DNA from: Bin87 sp963666865
Lineage (GTDB): Bacteria > Chloroflexota > Dehalococcoidia > Lucifugimonadales > UBA3495
NCBI GenBank assembly: GCA_963666865.1
Contig: OY763072.1
Span: 2,604,001-2,668,000, forward strand
Direction of reading: 5' to 3'
DNA: 64,000 nucleotides
Shown one piece after another: positions 43,019-51,446 of the stretch. Position 1 is the stretch's first letter. Each line of letters begins with the position of its first letter. The translations under genes and the position numbers were made by a program. Below the pieces are notes generated by a model. It worked only from the letters and a program-made list of their open reading frames with translations, was not told where the DNA came from and searched no databases.

Positions 43019-43968
43019 GGCTCGCTATGGTTCTGTCCGGAGGTGACTTCCATGAAGCCGGCTTCCAACGAACTGCCTAAAGATCGCAACTCCGATATGT
43101 AAATCCCGCGGTTGGCCAGATCGCGGCTGATCTGCCACTCGTCACCCGGCGTGACCATGACTTCCAGTCCGTCCGCCGATTGGACCGCGATATGCCAGCC
43201 GTTATCTTGCAGGAGCGTGGCCGCTCGTTCATCGTCGGTAGTGCGTATGAAGGCCCGCGCCGGCGCGCCCATGCCGGCAACCGGGCCGGAGTAGAGCAGG
43301 CGGCCACGGGCCAGGACCCCCACCCGGTCGCAGACCTGTTCCACCTCGCCGAGCAGGTGGCTGGCGAGGATGACCGTGCGCTGACCGTTGTTGGACAAGT
43401 TGCGGATCAGTTCGCGCACTTCCACAATGCCGGCCGGGTCCAGCCCGTTGGTGGGTTCGTCCAGGATGAGCAGGGAGGGGTTGCCAAGAAGGGTTGCGGC
43501 GATGCCCAGCCGCTGTTTCATTCCCGTGGAGCAGGCCCGAAACTTGCGTCGGCTCGCGTCTCCATCCAGGCCGACGGTGGCCAGCAGATCGTCAATCTCA
43601 GCATCGCCTCCGTCGGATGCGTAAACGCCCTGCAGGCACTTCAGGTTGTCCCGGCAGGACAGGTAGGGCCAAAAGATGGGCCGCTCGATCAACGTCCCCA
43701 CGTCCGATAGCGCCGTTCGCTGGCCGTCAACACCGCTTTTATCCAACAGGGTTATCGCGCCGGCTGTCGGATTTATGAAGCCGGCCAGCATGGAGAGCAT
43801 AGTCGTCTTGCCGGAACCGTTGGGACCCAACAGCCCGAACACGCCTCCCGCCGGGATCGCCAGGCTGACGTCGTCAACCGCAATAACGCGACCGAACCGC
43901 TTGGTCAGACCGGAGACGATGACGGCGAACGCGCCGTCGCCGGGACCAGTTGCCGAGTTGCTCGCCAT
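43015..43968 (-). CDS. ABC-2 type transporter ATP-binding protein (CcmA-like)
   Basis: 317 residues: Walker A GPNGSGKTT, Q-loop FWPYLSCRDNLKCL (with the Q position altered), signature CSTGMKQRLGIA, Walker B LLILDEPTNGLDP, and H-loop SHL. The C-terminal domain after residue 225 follows the DrrA/NatA pattern. It is translationally coupled with the permease at 42194-43018. Confidence 0.9.
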   Translation of the reverse strand: MASNSATGPGDGAFAVIVSGLTKRFGRVIAVDDVSLAIPAGGVFGLLGPNGSGKTTMLSMLAGFINPTAGAITLLDKSGVDGQRTALSDVGTLIERPIFWPYLSCRDNLKCLQGVYASDGGDAEIDDLLATVGLDGDASRRKFRACSTGMKQRLGIAATLLGNPSLLILDEPTNGLDPAGIVEVRELIRNLSNNGQRTVILASHLLGEVEQVCDRVGVLARGRLLYSGPVAGMGAPARAFIRTTDDERAATLLQDNGWHIAVQSADGLEVMVTPGDEWQISRDLANRGIYISELRSLGSSLEAGFMEVTSGQNHSEP

Positions 43969-44134
43969 AACAGTGCGCTAGAGCGCGTGAACAAACTGAA
44001 CCCATACCAGGAAACCGGATGCCGGCCGGTAGATGACGGAGGATCCGGAAATGTTTTCCTGAGCTGACGTTATTAGGAACACTCTGAGCGTCTGGGCGGT
44101 CAGTTGCGGCCGTCTTGACTGGCTCATTTCTTAA

Positions 44135-44492
44135 CTAAAGGCGTAGCACATTCGTCGGTATCAAGCGTCCGGCCACGGGATCCACTGCCAGGAGGGCCTC
44201 CTCCAGCGAGACCACGCCCAGCAGGCTCGGTTCACCTTTTTCCGCTAATATCACCGGCGTGGGGAATTCCTGTCCCTCGAGTCTTATGATGGTTCTTCCG
44301 ATGTCGACTTGAGCGCGGCTTCCGTCTCCCAGCTCAGACTGGGCTGAACGCAGTACCGGCACTGCCAGCCTCCGCAGCATTCCTCTGGGCACTGCCGTAA
44401 ACGTTGCGCCGGTGTCCACTGTGACCTCCAGGTTCTCGAACCGGCGGCCCAGTGGGTCTCCAAACTCCTATGGTGACCTTCACTGTTCCCAT
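44135..44492 (-). pseudogene. Frameshifted retropepsin-like aspartic protease
   Basis: From ATG 44492 (after GGAGA) the protein reads MGTVKVTIGV. The frame is then lost and resumes as GDPLGRRFENLEVTVDTGAT, with the catalytic DTG, followed by a normal retropepsin body ending SLLGVVSLEEALLAVDP. One extra T at about 44462 (GTT-T-GGAGAC on the minus strand) explains the shift, and the full span of 358 bases is one more than a multiple of three. A sequencing or assembly error is possible. It is a relative of the intact gene at 16190. Confidence 0.8.
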
Positions 44493-44540
44493 TGCATTTC
44501 TCCGACCACGCGTCCAGCGCTGGCATTTTGTCCACACGCC

Positions 44541-45758
44541 CTAGGCTAACACGTCAAAGCCGTAGCCGGCGTGGTTCAGAGCGCCCTCGGCGAACCGGGA
44601 GAAGCGCAAGGGGGTGATGTCCATGGTGGTGGCCGTGCCGCTGCCGATAAGCTCCGCCATCAGCACGCCCACCATGGGCGACAGCTTGAAGCCGTGGCCG
44701 CTGAAACCACTGCAAAGGTAGAGGCCGTCAACCCCGTCGATGCGATCCATGACGGGATGGGAGTCTGGGGTGTTGGTGTAGAGGCCGGCGTATCCTGTTG
44801 CCAGCTCGGCATCTGCGATGGGCGGGATGCGCCGGGCGAGACGCTGCCAAACGTCCGCGATGAACGCCGGGCTGGCCCGCTGGGCGTACACCTCCGGGTC
44901 ATCCACCACGTCGGAGTGGTTGCCGTTGCCCACCAGGGTCAGATCCTGTCCTTCGGGGCGGAAGTAGATGCGATTGCCGATGTCTGCTCCGCCCGGGTGG
45001 TGTGGCACCAGGTCCAGGGGTCGGCGGAAGTGCAGCACCTCGTGGCGGGTGGCGATCATGGGCACATCGATGCCGTGGGGCGCGAGGAACCGGGCCGTCC
45101 AGGGGCCGGTGGCGACCACGGCTATGCCGGTTTCGATACGCTCACCGCCGGCGGTGCGTACTGCCACCACCCGGCTGCCGTGTCTGGTCGTGGAATACGG
45201 GCTGGTCTCGATGGCCGCCGCCGGCGTCTGCAAACGGATGGTGACGCCTTCACTTCGGGCGCGAGTGGCATAAGCGTAAGCGGTGCCCGAAGCGTCGGCA
45301 TGGCCGGAGTAGGGCTCGTAGGCAATGGCGGCGGCGTCATCCACCGCGAAACCGGGAGCCAACTCCGCCGCGTCGCCGGCGCTGATGATGTCGGTAATCA
45401 CCCCCACCGACTGCTGGGTGGCGATGTTGGAACGGAAGGAAGGGAGATCCTCTTCGCCGGCGAACACCAGATAGCCGGTACGGGTGTAGCCGCACTCGCC
45501 ACCGATGATGTCCTCAAAGTTGCGGAAAATCTGCAAACTCCGCCAGGCCAGCTCCGCGTTGACGGCGGTGGAGTAGTGCATACGGATGGCCGCGCTGCTG
45601 CGCCCGGTGGAGCCGCTGCCCAGGGTGTCGCGCTCCAGCAGGACGATGCGGCGCAGGCCGTGGTCGGCAACGGTCAGCGCCAGGTTGCAGGCGATGCTGC
45701 ACCCCATCACGCCGCCCCCAATGATGACGACATCGGCGGTTTCGGTTGCGTTGGTCAT
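44541..45758 (-). CDS. FAD-dependent amine/amino-acid oxidoreductase (DAO family)
   Basis: 405-residue flavoprotein like the sarcosine/dimethylglycine oxidase beta subunit. The dinucleotide fold is DVVIIGGGVMGCSIACNLA, followed by LERDTLGSGSTGRSSAAIR, which is the FAD-attachment region of the family. The C-terminal block NRIYFRPEGQDLTLVGN and GFSGHGFKLSPMVG closes the FAD site. It probably oxidises an N-methylated glycine or D-amino acid. It overlaps the upstream PaREP1-like gene by 4 bases. Confidence 0.9.
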   Translation of the reverse strand: MTNATETADVVIIGGGVMGCSIACNLALTVADHGLRRIVLLERDTLGSGSTGRSSAAIRMHYSTAVNAELAWRSLQIFRNFEDIIGGECGYTRTGYLVFAGEEDLPSFRSNIATQQSVGVITDIISAGDAAELAPGFAVDDAAAIAYEPYSGHADASGTAYAYATRARSEGVTIRLQTPAAAIETSPYSTTRHGSRVVAVRTAGGERIETGIAVVATGPWTARFLAPHGIDVPMIATRHEVLHFRRPLDLVPHHPGGADIGNRIYFRPEGQDLTLVGNGNHSDVVDDPEVYAQRASPAFIADVWQRLARRIPPIADAELATGYAGLYTNTPDSHPVMDRIDGVDGLYLCSGFSGHGFKLSPMVGVLMAELIGSGTATTMDITPLRFSRFAEGALNHAGYGFDVLA

Positions 45759-46246
45759 GAAGCGGTTAGTTCCGGTGGGAAGAGTTCTTGCAGCAGGTCA
45801 ATTGCCGAGACCACCCCGTCCGCCCTGCGTACCACAGTTTCAGCGGGCAGGTCGTTTTCATAAAAGTGAATGTGCATACTGTGGGCCGAGTTTGATCCAT
45901 TGTCCAAAACGGCGCTAGCAACCGGGTCATCTAGAGAGACCAGAGATACAAGACGCTCGGAGACACGCAGGATGTTGGTATGACTGCGGACGCGGAGTCG
46001 ATGTTCAGCGGCGATCGCCTTGATAGCCTGGGCATACGATCCCCAGGATTTCTCGGCTGCCTGACGATAATCGCCATCTGCCAAGCTTTTCTGGACGTGC
46101 TCACGATAATGTGCCAGATTCTCACGATAAGTATCAGCCAGTTCTGACGCTTCAGGCGAGGATAGAAACACATCAGAGCGGTTGGGCAGGCCGGCGCGGA
46201 TGGCCTCCGCTACTTGCTGCTGGGTGAAATTCGACTGATTCGCCAA
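45755..46246 (-). CDS. PaREP1-like helical protein
   Basis: 163 residues. The centre (REHVQKSLADGDYRQAAEKS, then WGSYAQAIKAIAAEHRL) fits PaREP1/HEPN-like helical proteins, first seen in archaea and scattered in Chloroflexota. The end reads VSAIDLLQELFPPEL. Its stop overlaps the start of the FAD oxidase (ATGA), so both are translated from one messenger. Function is unknown; a regulatory or RNA-binding role is speculation. Confidence 0.65.
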   Translation of the reverse strand: MANQSNFTQQQVAEAIRAGLPNRSDVFLSSPEASELADTYRENLAHYREHVQKSLADGDYRQAAEKSWGSYAQAIKAIAAEHRLRVRSHTNILRVSERLVSLVSLDDPVASAVLDNGSNSAHSMHIHFYENDLPAETVVRRADGVVSAIDLLQELFPPELTAS

Positions 46247-46301
46247 AGCGACGTTCTCACTGGTCTTTTACGGAATCATAACACGATTGGATGTTGTGAA
46301 A

Positions 46302-46706
46302 TCATCCACGCTCTTTCGCCCGCCGCACTTGGAAGGTGCTGCCTTTCTGCTTACGCATCCAGCGGAGGAAGTCAGTCACGCGTGGGTTGGCCCGCAGCAA
46401 CTCCACGCTGTACAACTCCTCGGCCAAGGTCGTGACGGAAAACATGGCGTGAACCTGGCGGTGGCAGGTGGGACAGAGCAAAGCGGTCGGCCCGTGATTA
46501 CCGCCTCGCGCCCGGGGCACCAGGTGATGCACGGTGAACCGCTCGACGGCCCTTTCGCACAATTCGCAGATACCGGCGTCCGCGCTGGCGCGCCGGCGAC
46601 GTCGGTCGTGGGCTTCCTCGGGATGAAGTGGGGCGGAGTCGTTTGTATCGGCGGACCGTCGCTTGCGCCCGCCTCGGGAACGGGTGCGGGCGGGACGCTT
46701 AGCCAC
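46302..46706 (-). CDS. HNH endonuclease
   Basis: 134 residues from GTG 46706, which overlaps the stop of the upstream gene. ICELCERAVERFTVHHLVPR and LLCPTCHRQVHAMF hold two CxxC pairs and the H-N-H metal pattern (HH...N...H). The N-terminus is Arg/Ser-rich and probably disordered. A longer TTG-started frame to 46754 exists. Such stand-alone HNH proteins may be nicking or restriction enzymes. Confidence 0.85.
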   Translation of the reverse strand: MAKRPARTRSRGGRKRRSADTNDSAPLHPEEAHDRRRRRASADAGICELCERAVERFTVHHLVPRARGGNHGPTALLCPTCHRQVHAMFSVTTLAEELYSVELLRANPRVTDFLRWMRKQKGSTFQVRRAKERG

Positions 46707-47187
46707 GGCTGCGGGGGTCGGAGGTGTCCAGGAAACGCCAGCCGGGGAGGTCAATCTGCCACTGGGCGTCTTCCAGCAACATGGGGATCATCAGCCCGGA
46801 CATGAGCCGACTGTGCTGCACCACCGTCTCATCCTTGACGCCGAAGGGCAGAAAGACGAAGGCGTGCTCGTCGTCCACGTAGCGGGTGGGCGCGGCAGCC
46901 AACTCGGACAGGTCTTCCAGGGGCCAGAGGCGCAGGACGGTGGTGCGAAAATCGTCCATCATGGAATCGCGCATGGGGTGGTTGACATCGTAAGCGGCAC
47001 GGTAGGCCACCTGCATATCGATGTTGAGACGGGTAGCCCAGACCCCCATGCGCATCCCCCGGGTTTCCTTGGAGAGCATGGACCAAGCCAGGTCCATGTC
47101 GCCATCGCGGATGGCCTCGGCGAACAGGCCGGCGCGTTGTCCAACCTCGTCGGGTTCGTGGCTGCGGCGTTGTCCGGGCATTCGCAT
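46699..47187 (-). CDS. Conserved hypothetical protein
   Basis: 162 residues with no family I can name. A helical first half (GLFAEAIRDGDMDLAWSMLS) and a strand-rich second half (YVDDEHAFVFLPFG, QWQIDLPGWRFLDT) hint at an NTF2-like alpha+beta fold. It ends 8 bases past the HNH start, so the two are probably one operon. Confidence 0.6.
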   Translation of the reverse strand: MRMPGQRRSHEPDEVGQRAGLFAEAIRDGDMDLAWSMLSKETRGMRMGVWATRLNIDMQVAYRAAYDVNHPMRDSMMDDFRTTVLRLWPLEDLSELAAAPTRYVDDEHAFVFLPFGVKDETVVQHSRLMSGLMIPMLLEDAQWQIDLPGWRFLDTSDPRSRG

Positions 47188-47232
47188 GATGAGTGTCCAT
47201 TTTCCAAGTGTTCCGGGACCAATCGGGGAAGC

Positions 47233-49005
47233 CTAGTATCCCACCGCGTACCCATCATAGCGGGGGTCCGCCGCTCCATGCAGCGCTCCCGTTTCCGGGT
47301 CGATGTACAGGGCCATTTCCCGGCCGGTTACGCCGTCCCAGGCGTCCAGCTCCTGAACCGGGTGGCCCATGGCCCGCAGTTGGCGCATCGCCGCCGGGTC
47401 GAAACGCCTCTCCATCAGCAACGTATCTTCGGCGGTATGTGGGATGGTGGATTCGGTGCCGTCGCCCACGTGTTTCCACCGGGGGGCTTCCACTGCTTCC
47501 TGCACCGTCATGCCGTGGTCAACCAGGTTGGTGATGACCTGCATATTGCTCTGCACCTGGCAGTCGGCGCCGGGCGTGCCCAGGACGTAGGCCAGGCGTC
47601 GCGCCGGGACGGCGCTGCCGTTGCCGCCGGTTTGTGACGAATCAGCCGCGCGGCGAAACACCATAACCGGGTTCATGGTGTGGCGCACCCGCTTGCCCGG
47701 CTGGAGGCAGTCCACATGGTCGGGATCAAGATGCCAATAGGTCATCCGGTTGTTGAGCAGGATGCCGGTATCCCCAGCCACCAGCGACGAACCCCAGCCG
47801 CTCTGGATGCTCTGCAACTGACAGACGGCGTTGCCGTCCCGGTCGGCCACCACGAAGCAGGTGGTGTCCTCTTCCTCCGTGCGCGGGCCGCGGCGGCGCG
47901 CGCCCACCCCCGCCGGGGCCCGGCGCGGCGCCGGGGTTTGGTGGCGCCATGGGTTGCCGGCGCCCACGTTTTGAGAGGCGTGCTCCCGGTCGATGGCGGC
48001 GGCCCGCTCCGCAGCGTATTCCGCGGACAACATACCGGCCAGCGGCACGTCAATGTAGTCGGGGTCGGCAACGTAGGTTTCCCGGTCGGCGAAGGCCATC
48101 TTCTTGGCTTCCACCATCAGGTGGATGGACTCCGGTGAACCGAAACCCATGCCGGCCATGTCGTACTGCCGGATGACGTTGAGTTCCTGCAGCAGGATGT
48201 GGCCGCTGGAATTGGGCGGCGCTTCATAAACGGTGTAGTCGCCGTAGTCGGTGGAGATGGGCTCCTGCCAGCGGGCGGAGCAATCGTTCAGGTCGGCCAT
48301 GGTGAGCAGCCCACCCTGTTCCCCGCTGAAACGGACGATAGCCTCGCCGACTGCGCCCCGGTAGAAAACGTCGCGGCCATGCTCGGCGATGGTGGACAGG
48401 GTGCGGGCCAGGTTGCTCTGGCGCAGGATATCGCCGGCGCGCAACGGTTCGCCGGAGCCGTTCCGGGTGAAGATGGCGCGGCTGGTGGGAAACTCGCACA
48501 GCAGCGAGTCTCCCGCGATTGCCGACGCCAGGTAGTGCGTGACCGGAAATCCGTCATCGGCCAGCGCGATGGCCGGGGCCAATACGTCGGACAGAGGCAG
48601 CGATCCATAGGCTCCGTGGACGTCCAGCCACGCGTTGAGGATGCCGGGCACCGAGACACTGAGGATGCCTTTCATTGGGATGCCGTCGCGATACCGGCCC
48701 AGCGTAGCGGCGTATGGAGCGGCGCCGGTGCCGTTGCAGACCCGCAGGCTGTCGCGACCGGTAATGGGATCGTAGGCGCGATAGGTCATGATGAACCCGT
48801 CGCCGCCGATGCCGGACATGAGCGGCTCGACCACGTTGAGAGCGGCGGCAGTGGCGATGGCGGCGTCAACCGCGTTACCGCCCTTTTGCAGAATGGAAAT
48901 GCCGGCCTGAGCGGCTAATGGATGGCCGGCGCAGACCATACCGTTGCGTCCCATTATCACGGGACGATGGGCCGAATAACGGATACCGTGGGGTGTAGCG
49001 GACAT
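47233..49005 (-). CDS. Gamma-glutamyltransferase family protein
   Basis: 590-residue Ntn-hydrolase precursor that cuts itself into two chains and acts on gamma-glutamyl compounds or related amides. The large chain starts with GMVCAGHPLAAQAGISILQKGGNAVDAAIA and GIGGDGF. The autocleavage site is EEEDTTCFVVAD, where the second chain should start at a Thr. Just before it lies an Arg/Pro/Ala-rich linker (PAPRRAPAGVGARRRGPRT). GTPGADCQVQ and DPRYDGYAVG end the protein. No signal peptide is seen, so it may be cytosolic. Confidence 0.9.
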   Translation of the reverse strand: MSATPHGIRYSAHRPVIMGRNGMVCAGHPLAAQAGISILQKGGNAVDAAIATAAALNVVEPLMSGIGGDGFIMTYRAYDPITGRDSLRVCNGTGAAPYAATLGRYRDGIPMKGILSVSVPGILNAWLDVHGAYGSLPLSDVLAPAIALADDGFPVTHYLASAIAGDSLLCEFPTSRAIFTRNGSGEPLRAGDILRQSNLARTLSTIAEHGRDVFYRGAVGEAIVRFSGEQGGLLTMADLNDCSARWQEPISTDYGDYTVYEAPPNSSGHILLQELNVIRQYDMAGMGFGSPESIHLMVEAKKMAFADRETYVADPDYIDVPLAGMLSAEYAAERAAAIDREHASQNVGAGNPWRHQTPAPRRAPAGVGARRRGPRTEEEDTTCFVVADRDGNAVCQLQSIQSGWGSSLVAGDTGILLNNRMTYWHLDPDHVDCLQPGKRVRHTMNPVMVFRRAADSSQTGGNGSAVPARRLAYVLGTPGADCQVQSNMQVITNLVDHGMTVQEAVEAPRWKHVGDGTESTIPHTAEDTLLMERRFDPAAMRQLRAMGHPVQELDAWDGVTGREMALYIDPETGALHGAADPRYDGYAVGY

Positions 49006-49042
49006 TTAGCCGGTGCTCCTTTAGCGGCCGTGTCAGCCACCA

Positions 49043-49864
49043 TCAGCGCTCGCTCATCAAATCGGCCGGGGCGTTTATGGATGATAGCATCGCCACCGAA
49101 ACTCCGCCCTTGGACAGGAAGGCCTGCTGGTCCGGCGTGAATTCACCGCCGGCGCTCCGCAACGTATTGATGAGGGTATCAGTGCCAATACTGAGCATCG
49201 AAGAAGGTTCGTGGAGCACATTGTCGAGGTTTTTGGCGCCGCCGAGGTCCAGCGCGGCGAAAATGGTGTCGTGGACAAAGGCTTCGTTCAGGTCGGTGTT
49301 TTCCAGCGCTGCCAGGTTGAAATTGGCGTGAGCCAGATTGGAGCGTGACAAGTTGGCTTCAGTGAGCACCGTTTTGTAAAAAGTGGAATTGGAAAGGTTT
49401 GCCGACTGCATGTCTGCCCAGGTGAGGTTCGCTTCGGAAAAATCTGCGTAGTGGCAGTAGGTTCCCCGAAGTACTGCCCAGCCCAAGTCGGCGCCACGCA
49501 AGTTGATCTGGCTCAGATCAGCCGTAGTCAGGTTGGCTCCCTGCAGTTGAGCTCCGGCCATATTGGTCAGCCGCAGTGTGGCTCCGTGCAATATTGCGCC
49601 GCGCAGATCAGCGTCCTGGAAGTTGGCGCCAGTAAGGTCGCAGGAATTCAGGTCGGCGCCGCGCAGGTCAGCGCCGGCAAAGTCGGACCCGCTGAAATCC
49701 AGGTTGTCCAGATTGCTCCATGTTAGATCTTTTTCCCGCAACTGCGAGTTGGCGAAGGATGTGCTGGAAAGGTCCTTGGTCGCTCGCAATTCGTTCCAGG
49801 AAGCTACATCGCGCCTTAGCAGGTTCAAGCCGCGCTCTGTGGAGATCTTGCGCCAAAGGTTCAT
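49043..49864 (-). CDS. Pentapeptide-repeat protein
   Basis: 273 residues from ATG 49864, with TAGGAG upstream. Some 25 pentapeptide repeats of the A(D/N)Lxx kind run from about residue 55 to 190 (DFAGADLRGADLNSCDLTGA and so on), folding as a right-handed square beta-helix. Some family members mimic DNA and protect gyrase, while most are uncharacterised. The C-terminal part is helical. Confidence 0.88.
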   Translation of the reverse strand: MNLWRKISTERGLNLLRRDVASWNELRATKDLSSTSFANSQLREKDLTWSNLDNLDFSGSDFAGADLRGADLNSCDLTGANFQDADLRGAILHGATLRLTNMAGAQLQGANLTTADLSQINLRGADLGWAVLRGTYCHYADFSEANLTWADMQSANLSNSTFYKTVLTEANLSRSNLAHANFNLAALENTDLNEAFVHDTIFAALDLGGAKNLDNVLHEPSSMLSIGTDTLINTLRSAGGEFTPDQQAFLSKGGVSVAMLSSINAPADLMSER

Positions 49865-49954
49865 AACCGAACTCCTAATTGAGCTACGGCACAATGATGA
49901 CAACTTCGCAGTCGATTAATCAACAGCGGGTATCCACGGCGTTAAGGTTTAACG

Positions 49955-49990
49955 CATTCGCCCCGGCAAACAGACAAGCCGGGGCGAATG
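49955..49990. repeat. 13-bp inverted repeat related to the REP arms
   Basis: CATTCGCCCCGGC (49955-49967) pairs exactly with GCCGGGGCGAATG (49978-49990) around AAACAGACAA. The GGGGCGAAT core is shared with the REP family but in inside-out order. It lies after the stop of the HesB-like gene; no T-run follows. Confidence 0.8.
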
Positions 49991-50060
49991 GTTGCGTTTC
50001 CCGGTCGCGCAGTCAGAGGCGCGAACAACGCGGTGCAATTGTGTTGCTCTTCGCCTGGGA

Positions 50061-50438
50061 TTAGTGCCCTCCGCAACCGCCGCCGCAGCCACCACCACCG
50101 CAGCCACAGCCGCCACCACCGCAGCCGCAGCCGCCTCCGCCGCAACCACCGCCGGCGTACATGGGGTTGTTGATGACGAACCCGACCCGTCCGCCGAACT
50201 CTTCCACGTAGTCGATGGTCGCCTCCTCCAGGAACGGGGCGCTGTCAGAGTCCAGCAGGAACTCCATGCCGTCCATTCGCAAAACGGTATCGTCCGGCTG
50301 GTGCTCCTTTTCCATAGTCAGCATATACTGCAGACCGTGTCCTGCCGGCATGGCAACCACCCTGAGGGCGGAGCTGGCTTCGTCCTCGGCATCCATGACT
50401 TCCTTGAGTTTTTCAATGGCTAGGGGGGTAACGTTCAT
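50061..50438 (-). CDS. HesB/IscA-like protein with a Cys/Gly-rich tail
   Basis: 125 residues from ATG 50438, after GGAGT. The fold of A-type Fe-S carriers is visible: MNVTPLAIEKLKEVM start, the HGLQYMLTME strand, and FGGRVGFVINNP before the tail. The first cysteine of IscA/ErpA (usually in GCSGFQY) is His here (AGHGLQY). The end is a run of seven cysteines in Gly-rich spacing (GGGCGGGGCGCGGGGC and more) ending in H. It may carry or store metal, or be a divergent cluster carrier. A 9-bp palindrome sits upstream. Confidence 0.85.
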   Translation of the reverse strand: MNVTPLAIEKLKEVMDAEDEASSALRVVAMPAGHGLQYMLTMEKEHQPDDTVLRMDGMEFLLDSDSAPFLEEATIDYVEEFGGRVGFVINNPMYAGGGCGGGGCGCGGGGCGCGGGGCGGGCGGH

Positions 50439-50466
50439 CTTTGCTACTCCTGATTCGCTCACGTAA

Positions 50467-50490
50467 CGAGAATACACGACCGTATTCTCG
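50467..50490. promoter_or_regulatory. Operator-like palindrome upstream of the HesB-like gene
   Basis: CGAGAATAC (50467-50475) and GTATTCTCG (50482-50490) are exact complements around six bases. They lie 29-52 bases upstream of the minus-strand ATG at 50438, a normal place for a repressor site. The regulator is unknown; an Fe-S or redox sensor would fit the gene. Confidence 0.6.
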
Positions 50491-50587
50491 CCCTCCTTGC
50501 AGTGTCGCCAGCGTAACACGCCCAGTCTAACGCGTCAATCGCACTGAACCCCTGGTATTCTCAACACGTGCTGATTATGTAACATGA

Positions 50588-50980
50588 GTGGCACCTTGCG
50601 TCGCCAGGAGGCTGCTCATGGCCCGGCCCCGCGCGTACCAACGCGATTTCCGCTGTCCCCACTGCGGCTCCGACTGGACCCCCAAGGACGGGCGCTCTCG
50701 GGGCAAACAGACCTACCGCTGTCGCGAGTGTCATTACCGTTTCACCCCAGAGGGCAACCGGCATTACTACTCCGCGGCCGTGAAATCCCAGGCGCTGGAC
50801 ATGTATCAGGAAGGCACGGGCATCACCGCCATCGGCCGGGTATTGGAGGTTCAGACGGCCACGGTCTTTTCCTGGGTCAAAAAAAGCCCACCGGGCCTGG
50901 CGGGCGGTGGGGTCGGAGACCCGGCGTCGGGCGGACCGATTGCCGTGTCAGCCACCGGCCCGAGTGATTTCCTTCGATGA
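50588..50980 (+). CDS. IS1-like InsA-type protein (zinc finger + HTH)
   Basis: Up to 130 residues, better started at ATG 50618 (MARPRAYQRDF). It has the zinc ribbon CPHCGSDW...CREC and a helix-turn-helix (ALDMYQEGTGITAIGRVLEV) ending in VFSWVKK. At the end of the homologous part is a run of seven A (50879-50885). Reading six A instead of seven fuses it to the next frame as VKK-AHRAW. Transcript slippage there would give the full transposase, as in other IS elements. Confidence 0.85.
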   Translation: MAPCVARRLLMARPRAYQRDFRCPHCGSDWTPKDGRSRGKQTYRCRECHYRFTPEGNRHYYSAAVKSQALDMYQEGTGITAIGRVLEVQTATVFSWVKKSPPGLAGGGVGDPASGGPIAVSATGPSDFLR

Positions 50981-51371
50981 GATGTGGACTTACCTGGGTG
51001 CGCGGCGCCGGGGGAAACGGCGGGAAGTGTGGATTTGGACGGTCCGCCGTAGGCGGATGGAAGAGGTCAATGGCCAGCGTTGGGGCTGCTTTACGGTGGG
51101 CAACCGCAGTGCAGCCGCCTTCTTGCGCCTCTTGGAGCAGTTGCCCGAGGCACAACGCTATCGCAGCGACCATTACCAGGTGTACGACTTTTTGCCTCGG
51201 AACCGGCATGTGGCGGGCAAGGGCAGCGAGGTGAACCGCAACGAAGGGGTGCATTCTCAACTGCGGGACCGACTGCGACGGCTGCAACGCAAGACCAAGG
51301 GGTACACCAAGAGCCTGGCCATGCTGCGGGGTTCGGTGGCGCTGGTCTATTTGAAATTGAACCTAATCTAA
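50907..51371 (+). CDS. IS1-like InsB-type DDE transposase
   Basis: 154 residues by its own GTG, but probably made as a fusion with the upstream frame through the A7 run. It contains SFDEMWTYLGARRR (first Asp region), SDHYQVYDFLP (second Asp) and GSEVNRNEGVHSQLRDRLRR (with the Glu), the DDE order of IS1 InsB. End LKLNLI is near the right inverted repeat. Confidence 0.85.
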   Translation: MGSETRRRADRLPCQPPARVISFDEMWTYLGARRRGKRREVWIWTVRRRRMEEVNGQRWGCFTVGNRSAAAFLRLLEQLPEAQRYRSDHYQVYDFLPRNRHVAGKGSEVNRNEGVHSQLRDRLRRLQRKTKGYTKSLAMLRGSVALVYLKLNLI

Positions 51372-51446
51372 TACCAGCGCGTGTTGAGAATATCCGTCCA
51401 GGCCCCGCTTGCGCAGTAGTACCAAAAGGATGCTCCTATAGGTGTC

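Larger units (their letters stand above)
50554..51393 (+). mobile_element. IS1-family-like insertion sequence
   Basis: About 840 bases bounded by near-perfect inverted ends: TATTCTCAACACGTGCTG at 50556-50573 and its complement with one mismatch at 51375-51392. It contains two reading frames typical of IS1-like elements. No clear target duplication is seen next to the ends. One 17-nt palindrome (51042-51058) lies within orf2. Confidence 0.85.
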
